NCBI GenBank assembly: GCA_020722645.1
Contig: DYKL01000199.1
Span: 1-6,628 of the forward strand
Direction: 5' to 3'
Source of the DNA: Acetofilamentum sp.
Lineage (GTDB): Bacteria > Bacteroidota > Bacteroidia > Bacteroidales > JAFGUD01
DNA length: 6,628 nt
Under the pieces are notes generated by a model that was not told where the DNA came from, made no database searches, and saw only the letters and a list, made by a program, of their open reading frames with translations. The position numbers and the translations under genes were made by a program. Below, in pieces: positions 1-6,350 of the stretch (its first letter is position 1; the number at the start of each line of letters is the position of its first letter).

Positions 1-41
1 TAGAATGAAAATAATTATAAACCAACAACTTACAAAATTAT

Positions 42-530
42 TTACACATGAAAAGTAAAACCAACAATATCCAGTCGGGGAAAACCGTCAGAAGTAGTCC
101 AGCCTCTTGCTTCTGAATAATTATTATTCCAGCCTGAATAATATCCCCATTGGTTGGCATTAGCAAGACTGTTTACATTTTCAATTAAACAGCCCGAATA
201 ATTAACTTGAGCACCGGCATCAGGATAGCCCAGAAGATTGTAAACAGCATTTCTGGCACCGTGTTGGTATATATTTTTTCTGTCATCATTTCCGAAAATT
301 TCGGATAAATTATTTGTAGGATGAGATGTTCCTGTTCCATAGTTATTGCCGCCAGCCATTTTTATATCGTGAGACTCCTTTACTGTCTGATAACGATAAG
401 TATTACTTTGACTTTGTTCAGGCCAATATATCGGTTGTTGTAAATGCCATAAATATGATGTGTTTACTTGAGCCGAAATTTGAATAGTTAAAGTAAAAAT
501 GAAAATTAAAAGATAAATTGATTTTTTCAT
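42..530 (-). CDS. Exported GH57-like protein, apparently only the N-terminal fragment
   Basis: This is a 162-residue product. Residues 1-20 form a Sec signal peptide: KK, a hydrophobic stretch, then ISA|Q as a signal peptidase I site typical of Bacteroidetes, with no lipobox Cys. The mature part opens with SYLWHLQQPIYWPE (25-38) and continues with a GTSHPTNNLSEIFGNDDR segment (67-84), DAGAQVNYSGCLIENVNSL (104-122) and ARGWTTS..FPRLDIVGFTFH (141-161). From memory these match the start of long exported glycoside hydrolase family 57 (alpha-glucan-type) proteins; no search was run. In those proteins the last segment continues as FHHALLPL, whereas here the reading ends FTFHV-stop. The catalytic Glu and Asp of GH57 lie much further on, so this product should be inactive. 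The usual HQP motif also reads QQP (31-33). No other frame in the last 41 bases restores the expected continuation. The ATG at 530 is favoured because the signal peptide starts there. It may be a gene remnant or an assembly break; a small periplasmic protein derived from the domain is less likely. Confidence 0.6.
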   Translation of the reverse strand: MKKSIYLLIFIFTLTIQISAQVNTSYLWHLQQPIYWPEQSQSNTYRYQTVKESHDIKMAGGNNYGTGTSHPTNNLSEIFGNDDRKNIYQHGARNAVYNLLGYPDAGAQVNYSGCLIENVNSLANANQWGYYSGWNNNYSEARGWTTSDGFPRLDIVGFTFHV

Positions 531-564
531 ATCTGTTTTAATTTAAGGAATGTTATTTCTTGTA

Positions 565-593
565 AATTTAAAACTAATATGTAAAAAAGTCAA
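565..593 (-). promoter_or_regulatory. Possible promoter of the GH57-like gene
   Basis: On the minus strand TTGACT (593-588) is followed after 17 bases by TAAATT (570-565), about 35 bases before the start codon. This resembles a general sigma-70 promoter rather than the Bacteroidetes TAnnTTTG form. An overlapping TAGTTTTA (576-569) is a near match to that form but sits too close to the TTG. In such AT-rich DNA a chance match is quite possible. Confidence 0.3.
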
Positions 594-614
594 GAATTTT
601 GGAAAGAATTGATA

Positions 615-640
615 TGCAAACGGTTGCGGAAACGATTGCA
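615..640 (-). promoter_or_regulatory. Tandem LacI/PurR-like operator repeat
   Basis: Read on the minus strand, two abutting 12-mers, GCAATCGTTTCC (639-628) and GCAACCGTTTGC (627-616), agree at 10 of 12 positions (GCAAnCGTTTnC). The second is a near-perfect copy of the core of LacI/PurR-family operators (GCAAACGTTTGC), with the central CG flanked by inverted arms. The whole 26 bases also form an imperfect palindrome bounded by TGCAA and TTGCA. The site lies about 22 bases upstream of the putative -35 of the GH57-like gene and just past the operon terminator, so it most likely belongs to that gene. LacI-family regulators often control polysaccharide-use genes in Bacteroidetes. The binding function is inferred. 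Confidence 0.45.
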
Positions 641-645
641 AAAAT

Positions 646-675
646 AAAAAAGCTGTCATTAAATACAGCTTTTTT
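646..675 (-). terminator. Intrinsic terminator of the rimP-nusA-infB operon
   Basis: A perfect 11-bp stem, AAAAAAGCTGT (646-656) and ACAGCTTTTTT (665-675), encloses an 8-base loop. It begins 20 bases after the infB stop codon. Because the stem is flanked by A and T runs it has a T-tract on both strands and could stop transcription from either side. It separates the housekeeping operon from the GH57-like gene. Confidence 0.8.
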
Positions 676-695
676 AAACTTTCTATGAAAAATCA

Positions 696-3600
696 TTACT
701 CTCTCTGAACTTCAACTTCTTTGAAAGATTCAATAAAGTCTCCAACTTTGATATCGTTGAAATTTTCAATACTAATACCGCATTCAGTACCGGCAACAAC
801 TTCTTTTGCATCATCTTTAAAACGTTTTAAAGCTTTCATTTTACCTGTGTAAACAACTATACCGTCTCTGATAATTCTAACTTTATTTTCAAATGTAACT
901 TTACCATCGTGAACAAGACAACCGGCAATAGTTGATTTGAGAATTTTAAAAATTTCAAGGACTTCAGCACTTCCAAGAATTTCTTCTTTAAAAGTAGGTT
1001 TAAGCATACCTTTAACGGCGCTATCTACATCATTAATTATATCGTAAATAATTGAATATAAACGAATTTCAACATCTTTTGATTCTGCTAATTTTCTTGC
1101 ACTGTTTGAAGGTCTTACGTTAAAGCCAATCAAAATAGCCTGAGATGCAGCAGCAAGCATAATATCTGTATCAGAAATCTGACCAACTGCACTACGTACA
1201 ACATTAACATTAATTTCTTCGTTTGAAAGTTTGTTTAATTGGTCAGTTATAGCATCAACAGAGCCTTTAACATCAGCTTTAACAATAATATTAAGGTCAA
1301 TTCTTTCGCCTTCGGCAAGTCTTCGGCTGATACTTTCGAGAGAGTGTTTTTTCTTAGCTCTGAATTCCATTTCTCTGAGAATCTGAAGTCTTTGATCAGC
1401 TTTATCTCTTGCTTCCTTATCATTATCCATAACAACAAGAGGTTCTCCGGGTTCGGGAGCTCCGTTTAGTCCAAGAATTTGTATAGCAGAAGAAGGTCCT
1501 ACCGCCTTTGTCTGTTTATTAAATTCATTGAATAAAGCTTTTACTTTACCGTAACAAGCACCGGCAACAATGATATCGCCAATTTTCAAAGTACCTGTTC
1601 TGACAATAACATTAGTAATGTAACCTCTTCCTTTGTCGAGCCTTGCTTCAAGAACAGTAGCAATAGCATTTCGGTTCGGGTCAGCTTTTAATTCAAGCAT
1701 TTCAGCTTCAAGAGCAATTCTTTCGAGCAGTTCATCAATTCCTGTGCCTTTTTTAGCCGAAATTTCAACAGAGCCATATTTACCACCCCAAGATTCAACA
1801 AGAATATTTCTTTCGGCAAGTTGTTGTTTTATTTTTTCGGGGTCTGCACCGGATTTATCAATCTTATTGATTGCAAAAATCATTGGTACACCGGCAGCAC
1901 GAGCGTGGTCGATAGCTTCTTCGGTTTGTGGCATAATATTATCATCGGCAGCTACAACAATTATTGCAATATCGGTAACTTTTGTTCCTCTTGCACGCAT
2001 TGCAGTAAAAGCTTCGTGTCCGGGAGTGTCAATAAAAGTAATTTTTTTGTCATCGTTTAAATTAACGCTATATGCACCGATGTGCTGAGTAATACCTCCG
2101 GATTCGCCGGAAACAACATTTGTTTTTCTGATGTAATCCAACAAAGATGTTTTCCCGTGATCTACGTGTCCCATAACAGTTACAATTGGCGGTCTGAATT
2201 CTATATGATTATTTTCGTCATTAAGAATATGCTCTATTTCTTCTTCAAATGAACTTTGGACATACTCTACTTTAAATCCGAATTCATCAGAAATCATATT
2301 AATTAATTCTGAATCTAAACGATAATTTATTGTAACAGGCTGTCCTAAATCAAAACAAACTTCAATAACTTCATTCGGATGAACGCTCATTAAATCTGCA
2401 ATTTCTTTAACAGTAATAAATTCAGTAACTTTTAGAATTTGGCTTTGAGCTTGTTCGCGTTCAAATTCTTCGTTCATTCTATTATGATGTTCTTTTCTTT
2501 TTTCCCGTCTGAATTTAGAAGCTTTACTCTTTGTTTTCTGTTCTAACTTCTGAAGTGTTTCTTTAACTTGTTTTTGAACATCTTTATCATCTATAATAAC
2601 GGTTTCTTTTTTCAGTTTAAATTTTGTTCTTTCTTTAACATTTAAATTGCCTTCTTTGCTAATTTCAACTTTTTCGATTCTTTTTCTTTTATGTCTTTTA
2701 TTTTTGTCAGCTAAGGCAGTAGCTTCATTTTTTAATTTATCTTGTTTATGTTTATCTTGTTTAAGTTTTTCCAATTTATGTTTTTCTTGTTCAACTCTTT
2801 CCTGTTTGCGTTTTTTTCTTTCTTCTTCTTTTTCTTTCTTTGATTTTCTATCAGGTCTGGTTCTAAGGTTCATTGTATTCAGGTCGATTTTACCAACAAC
2901 CTTTGGACCTCTTATTTTAAATGTACCATCATCAACTTCCTCTTCAACAACGAAATCTGTTGTAACCTCTTCTTCGGAATTTTCATCTTCGATTTCGTCA
3001 AGATATTCATCGTCTTCAATGTCTTCATCGTCTTCATCTATGTCAATATCATCAATTTCTTCATCATTATCAGCAATTTCCTCATTAAGATATTCAACAA
3101 TTTCTTTATGATTTAAAACATCATCAGTGTTTTCAATAATTTCTTTTTCTTCATCAGTTTCTTCATCAGTTTCTTGTTCAATCACTTCATTTTCGTGTTC
3201 TTCAATTACTACAACTTCTTCTTCGATTTTCTTTTTGGGAATTTTATTCAGATTATTCAAATCAATTTTACCCAAAATCTTAAGACCATCTGCATTTTGA
3301 GTTTTCTCTTTTTCAATTTTATTTTGTTCAGTTTCAACAACTTGTTCGCTAATTTTATATGTAAGTTGTTCTACAGTATCAACTTCAACATTCTGATTAA
3401 TTTCATCGCTGATTTCTTCAGGATTTTCGTCTGAATATTCTATACTTCCGTTTATTTCATCAAGGCTGACAGTAGTTTTTTTAGTTTTGGCTTCAAGTTC
3501 TTTTTGTTCGATAATTTTATCTTTGATAATTTTTTCATGACCAAATTTTTTCAAAGCCAATTCATATTGATTATCGTCCAATTTAGAATTGGGATTAAGG

Positions 3601-3701
3601 TCTTTGAAGCCGCTTTTTTCGAAAAACTCCAAAAGGCTGGAAGCACCAATACCCAATTCTTTTGCTACTTTTTGAATTCTATGTGTACTTTTTTGTTCCA
3701 T
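696..3701 (-). CDS. infB: Translation initiation factor IF-2
   Basis: IF-2 is the GTPase that brings fMet-tRNA to the 30S subunit and promotes 50S joining. The product has 1001 residues, a usual length for Bacteroidetes, whose N-terminal linker is long. An IF2_N-type module (about 5-35, THRIQKVAKELGIG) is followed by a very acidic tract (about 155-260) and a Lys/Glu/Gln-rich, probably helical stretch (about 285-345). The G domain carries GHVDHGKT (511-518), DTPGH (558-562), NKID (612-615) and SAK (648-650), all intact. Domain II starts near 675, C1 near 800 (KADVKGSVDAI), and the initiator-tRNA-binding C2 domain contains IAGC (925-928) and ends at ECGISIENFNDIKVGDFIE. The start is the ATG at 3701, which gives MEQKSTHRIQK, the lineage's usual beginning; an in-frame TTG at 3755 would overlap nusA and add an unconserved hydrophobic leader. 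It lies 40 bases after nusA and is the last gene of the operon. GKIDLN occurs twice (144, 270), on either side of the acidic tract. Confidence 0.98.
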   Translation of the reverse strand: MEQKSTHRIQKVAKELGIGASSLLEFFEKSGFKDLNPNSKLDDNQYELALKKFGHEKIIKDKIIEQKELEAKTKKTTVSLDEINGSIEYSDENPEEISDEINQNVEVDTVEQLTYKISEQVVETEQNKIEKEKTQNADGLKILGKIDLNNLNKIPKKKIEEEVVVIEEHENEVIEQETDEETDEEKEIIENTDDVLNHKEIVEYLNEEIADNDEEIDDIDIDEDDEDIEDDEYLDEIEDENSEEEVTTDFVVEEEVDDGTFKIRGPKVVGKIDLNTMNLRTRPDRKSKKEKEEERKKRKQERVEQEKHKLEKLKQDKHKQDKLKNEATALADKNKRHKRKRIEKVEISKEGNLNVKERTKFKLKKETVIIDDKDVQKQVKETLQKLEQKTKSKASKFRREKRKEHHNRMNEEFEREQAQSQILKVTEFITVKEIADLMSVHPNEVIEVCFDLGQPVTINYRLDSELINMISDEFGFKVEYVQSSFEEEIEHILNDENNHIEFRPPIVTVMGHVDHGKTSLLDYIRKTNVVSGESGGITQHIGAYSVNLNDDKKITFIDTPGHEAFTAMRARGTKVTDIAIIVVAADDNIMPQTEEAIDHARAAGVPMIFAINKIDKSGADPEKIKQQLAERNILVESWGGKYGSVEISAKKGTGIDELLERIALEAEMLELKADPNRNAIATVLEARLDKGRGYITNVIVRTGTLKIGDIIVAGACYGKVKALFNEFNKQTKAVGPSSAIQILGLNGAPEPGEPLVVMDNDKEARDKADQRLQILREMEFRAKKKHSLESISRRLAEGERIDLNIIVKADVKGSVDAITDQLNKLSNEEINVNVVRSAVGQISDTDIMLAAASQAILIGFNVRPSNSARKLAESKDVEIRLYSIIYDIINDVDSAVKGMLKPTFKEEILGSAEVLEIFKILKSTIAGCLVHDGKVTFENKVRIIRDGIVVYTGKMKALKRFKDDAKEVVAGTECGISIENFNDIKVGDFIESFKEVEVQRE
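3146..3175. repeat. 12-bp tandem microrepeat inside infB
   Basis: TTTCTTCATCAG (plus strand) occurs twice in direct tandem (3146-3157 and 3158-3169), followed by a half copy TTTCTT. It encodes the repeated ETDE units near residues 176-186 of the IF-2 acidic linker. The unit length is a multiple of three, so gain or loss of copies would change linker length without breaking the frame. Confidence 0.75.
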
Positions 3702-3741
3702 AAATATGGTATAAAATTTAAAGGCTTTTGTAAAAAAAAAA

Positions 3742-4974
3742 TTATTCTTGTTCAAATTCAGCTTGTAAAATGTTCAATATATCTTTAACAGTTTCTTCTT
3801 CCAAATCAGTTCTTTCAACTAATTCTTTAAAACCAAGTTCAATAACGCTTTTAGCGGTATCAAGTCCTATTTTTTTCAATTCTTGTATTATCCAAGGTTC
3901 AATTTCGTCAGAAAATTGTTCGAGTTCTATATCTTCTTCATCATCGTCCAATACTCTGAAAACATCTATTTGAAAACCGGTAATATCCATTGCAAGTTTA
4001 ATATTGTACCCTTTTTTGCCGATTGCTTTTGAAACCTCTTCGGAATGTAGATAAACTTCGGCGCGTTTTTCACTTTCGATCAGTTTTAAAGTTTCAATTT
4101 TAGCAGGACTTAAAGCTCTTTGAATTAAAAGTCCGGCATTTTGAGTGTAATTAATAACGTCAATATTTTCGTTTCTTAGTTCTCTGACAATTCCGTGAAT
4201 TCTTGCACCTTTCATTCCGATACAAGCACCAACTGCGTCAATTCTTTCGTCATAAGATTCAACAGCTACTTTTGCTCTTTCACCGGGGATTCTGGAAATT
4301 TTTTTGATAGTAATCAAACCATCTTCAATTTCGGGAACTTCAGCTTCAAAAAGTCTTTCGAGAAAAACATTTGAAGTTCGAGATAAAATAATAACCGGTG
4401 TATTGTTTTTTATTTCAACTTTTTGAACAATAGCTCTAATGGGGTCTCCTTTATGAAATTTGTCAATAGGAATTGTTTGAGATTTTGGTAAAAGCAATTC
4501 GTTTTCTTCTTCGTCCAAAACAAGGATTTCTTTTTTCCAAACCTGATAAACTTCACCTGTAATAATTTGCCCGATTCTTTCGCGATATTTCTGATAAAGA
4601 ACGTCCTTTTCAATTTGACCAAGCCTTGAAACAAGGTTTTGTCTGAGAGATAAAATGACACGTCTTTCGAAACGTGATAAATCTATGCTTTCTGAAAAAT
4701 CTTCGCCAATTTCATAATCTTCGTCAATTTTTTGAACTTCCGACAATTTAATCTGACTTGTTGGATCTGTATATTCATTATCGGCAACTACTTTTCTGTT
4801 ATGCCATATTTCCAAATCGCCGTTTGATGTATTTATAATAATATCAAAATTTTCGTCTGTACCGTATTGCTTAATAATAGCGTTTTTAAATACATCTTGC
4901 AAAATTCTGGTTAAAGTAACTCTGTCAATATTTTTCAGGTCTTTAAACTCGGAAAATGTTTCGCTTAGATTCAT
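3742..4974 (-). CDS. nusA: Transcription elongation/termination factor NusA
   Basis: NusA binds RNA polymerase and nascent RNA, enhances pausing and hairpin-dependent termination, and takes part in antitermination complexes. The product has 410 residues, the usual Bacteroidetes size. The order is an RNAP-binding N-terminal domain (about 1-130), an S1 domain (about 135-199, from GQIITGEVYQV to PVIILSRT), KH1 (about 203-280) with its GxxG loop in CIGMKGARI (G253, G256), and KH2 (about 281-345) with GKKG at 319-322. A short acidic linker (DDDEEDIELE) leads to a helical C-terminal segment (about 357-410), probably a helix-hairpin-helix-like domain. It lacks the long duplicated acidic repeats of the E. 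coli protein. The ATG at 4974 is 18 bases after the rimP stop, with an A-rich leader and no Shine-Dalgarno, as is normal in this phylum. No ylxR or L7Ae-like gene lies between nusA and infB, unlike in Firmicutes. Confidence 0.98.
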   Translation of the reverse strand: MNLSETFSEFKDLKNIDRVTLTRILQDVFKNAIIKQYGTDENFDIIINTSNGDLEIWHNRKVVADNEYTDPTSQIKLSEVQKIDEDYEIGEDFSESIDLSRFERRVILSLRQNLVSRLGQIEKDVLYQKYRERIGQIITGEVYQVWKKEILVLDEEENELLLPKSQTIPIDKFHKGDPIRAIVQKVEIKNNTPVIILSRTSNVFLERLFEAEVPEIEDGLITIKKISRIPGERAKVAVESYDERIDAVGACIGMKGARIHGIVRELRNENIDVINYTQNAGLLIQRALSPAKIETLKLIESEKRAEVYLHSEEVSKAIGKKGYNIKLAMDITGFQIDVFRVLDDDEEDIELEQFSDEIEPWIIQELKKIGLDTAKSVIELGFKELVERTDLEEETVKDILNILQAEFEQE

Positions 4975-4992
4975 TTTTTAACTGGTTTATTG

Positions 4993-5415
4993 TTAAAATT
5001 CAATTATTTGTTTTGCTTTTTTAATTTTATTGTATTCGATATTTATATGATTGTTTTCATTTAAAATCAAACTAACCAAATTTTCATCTGCATTTTCAAC
5101 TATTGCTTTAAAAATCTGATTATCAACTGTTTGGATTTCAATTGAATTGTTTATCAGTTTTTTGTATTGTTGCCAAACTTTCAAACTGCTTGTAAGCCCG
5201 GGCGAAGATACTTCAAGTTCAAAATATTCAATTTTATTTTCGATGAGCGAATATAATTCTTTATGAATTTTTTTGCATTCGCTTAATAAAATTCCTTTCT
5301 CATTATCAATTTTTACAGATATTTTATTATCATTTCCTATCTTAACATCAACAATAAAAAAATCCGATTTTATTATACTTTTTAAAGTATCTGTAACAAA
5401 ATTTTTAATATCCAT
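4993..5415 (-). CDS. rimP: Ribosome maturation factor RimP
   Basis: RimP is a cytoplasmic factor that assists assembly of the 30S subunit. The product has 140 residues. The N-terminal alpha/beta domain (about 1-75) ends in the family signature FELEVSSPGL followed by SSLKVWQQYKK, where many RimP proteins have DRPL in place of SSLK. The C-terminal SH3-like domain (about 80-140) carries the pattern IEIQTVDNQIFKAIVENADENLVSLIL. The ATG at 5415 (MDIKNFV) is preferred; an upstream in-frame TTG at 5427 would add only four residues and sits next to the leader hairpin's T-tract. It is the first gene of the rimP-nusA-infB operon, with its own promoter at 5472-5503. Overall divergence is high, as is common for RimP, but the signature and the gene order make the call firm. 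Confidence 0.95.
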   Translation of the reverse strand: MDIKNFVTDTLKSIIKSDFFIVDVKIGNDNKISVKIDNEKGILLSECKKIHKELYSLIENKIEYFELEVSSPGLTSSLKVWQQYKKLINNSIEIQTVDNQIFKAIVENADENLVSLILNENNHINIEYNKIKKAKQIIEF

Positions 5416-5428
5416 TTTAAATTTCAAT

Positions 5429-5459
5429 AAAAAAGAGGGGGACTAAGAATGTCCCCTTC
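5429..5459 (-). terminator. Terminator-like hairpin in the rimP leader (possible attenuator)
   Basis: On the minus strand GAAGGGGAC (5459-5451), loop ATTCTTA, GTCCCCCTC (5443-5435) form a 9-bp stem with a single A-C mismatch, followed at once by T6 (5434-5429). This is the standard form of an intrinsic terminator. It lies after the rimP promoter and 13 bases before the rimP ATG, so it would be in the mRNA leader. It could attenuate the operon, end read-through from lpxH, or simply protect the 5' end. The plus-strand reading has no T-tract, so the signal is directional. Confidence 0.7.
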
Positions 5460-5471
5460 CCATTTTGTTTG

Positions 5472-5503
5472 CAAAGATAAACTAATTGGTTTAAAATAAC
5501 AAA
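5472..5503 (-). promoter_or_regulatory. Bacteroidetes-type promoter of rimP-nusA-infB
   Basis: On the minus strand a -33 element TTTG (5503-5500) is followed after exactly 20 bases by TATCTTTG (5479-5472), a perfect match to the phylum's -7 consensus TAnnTTTG. Transcription should begin near 5464-5467, giving a leader of about 50 bases that starts just before the hairpin at 5459. Confidence 0.85.
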
Positions 5504-5557
5504 TCAATTTTTTTTACAGGATTATTTTTTTTTCAACCACTCATTATAATTGATTGT

Positions 5558-5621
5558 AAATCAAAGGATTAACACATTATCGCAATTCTTATTTTTTAAA
5601 ATCTTAAAAATCAAAGGATTA
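5558..5621. repeat. 14-bp direct repeat pair between lpxH and rimP
   Basis: AAATCAAAGGATTA occurs exactly at 5558-5571 and again at 5608-5621, an offset of 50 bases. The second copy contains the lpxH stop codon (5619-5621); the first lies upstream of the rimP promoter. The DNA between them shows no gene. The cause may be a small duplication, a slippage product or a pair of protein-binding sites. Confidence 0.6.
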
Positions 5622-6350
5622 TTTTTCCCAAAATTTCAGTGTAGTATTTTGACCGTCAAAAACAGCATAAGAAAAAATTTTAATCCAATCTCCCAGAAAA
5701 ATTACTTTTGATTTATTATCCAAATCAAATTCTACCGGAATATGCCTATGTCCGAAAATATAGAAGTCGTGATTTTCTTTTTTGTTTATTTCATCGGCAT
5801 ATTGAATCAACCATTCGTCTTTGCCTTTAAAAGAAGGTTTTTTGTTTAAAGAATCGCGTTGATAAGATACTTTCAAAGCCAATTTGAAAGCCAAATCAGG
5901 ATGAAGCAAATTTGAAAAACACCACTGCAGAAATTTATTCTGGAAAAATTTTTTCATTATTTTGTATGCTTTATCACCCGGACCAAGTCCGTCGCCGTGG
6001 GCTAAATAAAATTTTTTACTATTGAAATAAAATATTTCAGGTTTTTGGTATATTCTGATGTTAAATTCTTCATTCAAATATTTATAAGCCCATAAATCGT
6101 GGTTACCCGTAAAAAAATGCAAGTTAATACCTAAATCGGATAATTCGGCAACTTTACCGAAAAACCTTGAAAAATGTTTAGGAATAACATATTTCCATTC
6201 ATACCAAAACTCAAAAACATCACCGACAAAAAAAATATCTTCGGCATTATTTTTAATAGAATCAAGCCATTCAATAATAATTTTTTCACGATACAATGCG
6301 GCTTTAAAATCAGGCAAACCAAGATGAAAATCAGATGCAAAGTATATCAT
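5619..6350 (-). CDS. lpxH: UDP-2,3-diacylglucosamine diphosphatase (LpxH-type)
   Basis: LpxH hydrolyses UDP-2,3-diacylglucosamine to lipid X (2,3-diacylglucosamine 1-phosphate) and UMP, the fourth step of lipid A synthesis, at the cytoplasmic face of the inner membrane. The product has 243 residues, the normal length for the family. It shows all calcineurin-like metallophosphatase motifs: SDFHLG (D7, H9), GDVFEFW (D44), GNHD (N83, H84), HGDG (H118) and GHRH (H201, H203), which together provide the dimetal site. The segment at about 125-175 should be the helical lid over the acyl chains. LGDWI.IFSYAVFDG near the C-terminus matches the Bacteroidetes form. No signal peptide is present. The ATG at 6350 begins directly with the first core strand (MIYFASD). 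It is 203 bases upstream of rimP; no TAnnTTTG promoter could be found before it and no terminator directly after it, so some read-through into the next operon is possible. A more general metallophosphatase role is the main alternative. Confidence 0.9.
   Translation of the reverse strand: MIYFASDFHLGLPDFKAALYREKIIIEWLDSIKNNAEDIFFVGDVFEFWYEWKYVIPKHFSRFFGKVAELSDLGINLHFFTGNHDLWAYKYLNEEFNIRIYQKPEIFYFNSKKFYLAHGDGLGPGDKAYKIMKKFFQNKFLQWCFSNLLHPDLAFKLALKVSYQRDSLNKKPSFKGKDEWLIQYADEINKKENHDFYIFGHRHIPVEFDLDNKSKVIFLGDWIKIFSYAVFDGQNTTLKFWEK

Noticed and set aside
1633..2088. Plus-strand open frame of 151 codons with hydrophobic stretches
   Set aside because: It is a shadow of the infB G domain, whose motifs fix the minus-strand frame.
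2647..3111. Plus-strand open frame of 154 codons rich in Ser, Leu and Phe, looking like a membrane protein
   Set aside because: It lies antisense to the low-complexity acidic and lysine-rich linker of infB. Its Ser runs are the complement of GAT/GAA codons, and infB is certain.
3702..3755. N-terminal extension of IF-2 from a TTG at 3755
   Set aside because: It would overlap nusA by 14 bases and add an unconserved Phe-rich leader; the ATG at 3701 gives the expected IF-2 beginning.
5416..5427. N-terminal extension of RimP from a TTG at 5427
   Set aside because: It adds only four residues, starts within two bases of the leader T-tract, and an ATG is available at 5415.
5590..5610. AT-only inverted repeat (ATTTTT...AAAAAT) after lpxH as a terminator
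   Set aside because: It is a six-base AT stem with a nine-base loop and no GC core, too weak to call in this composition.
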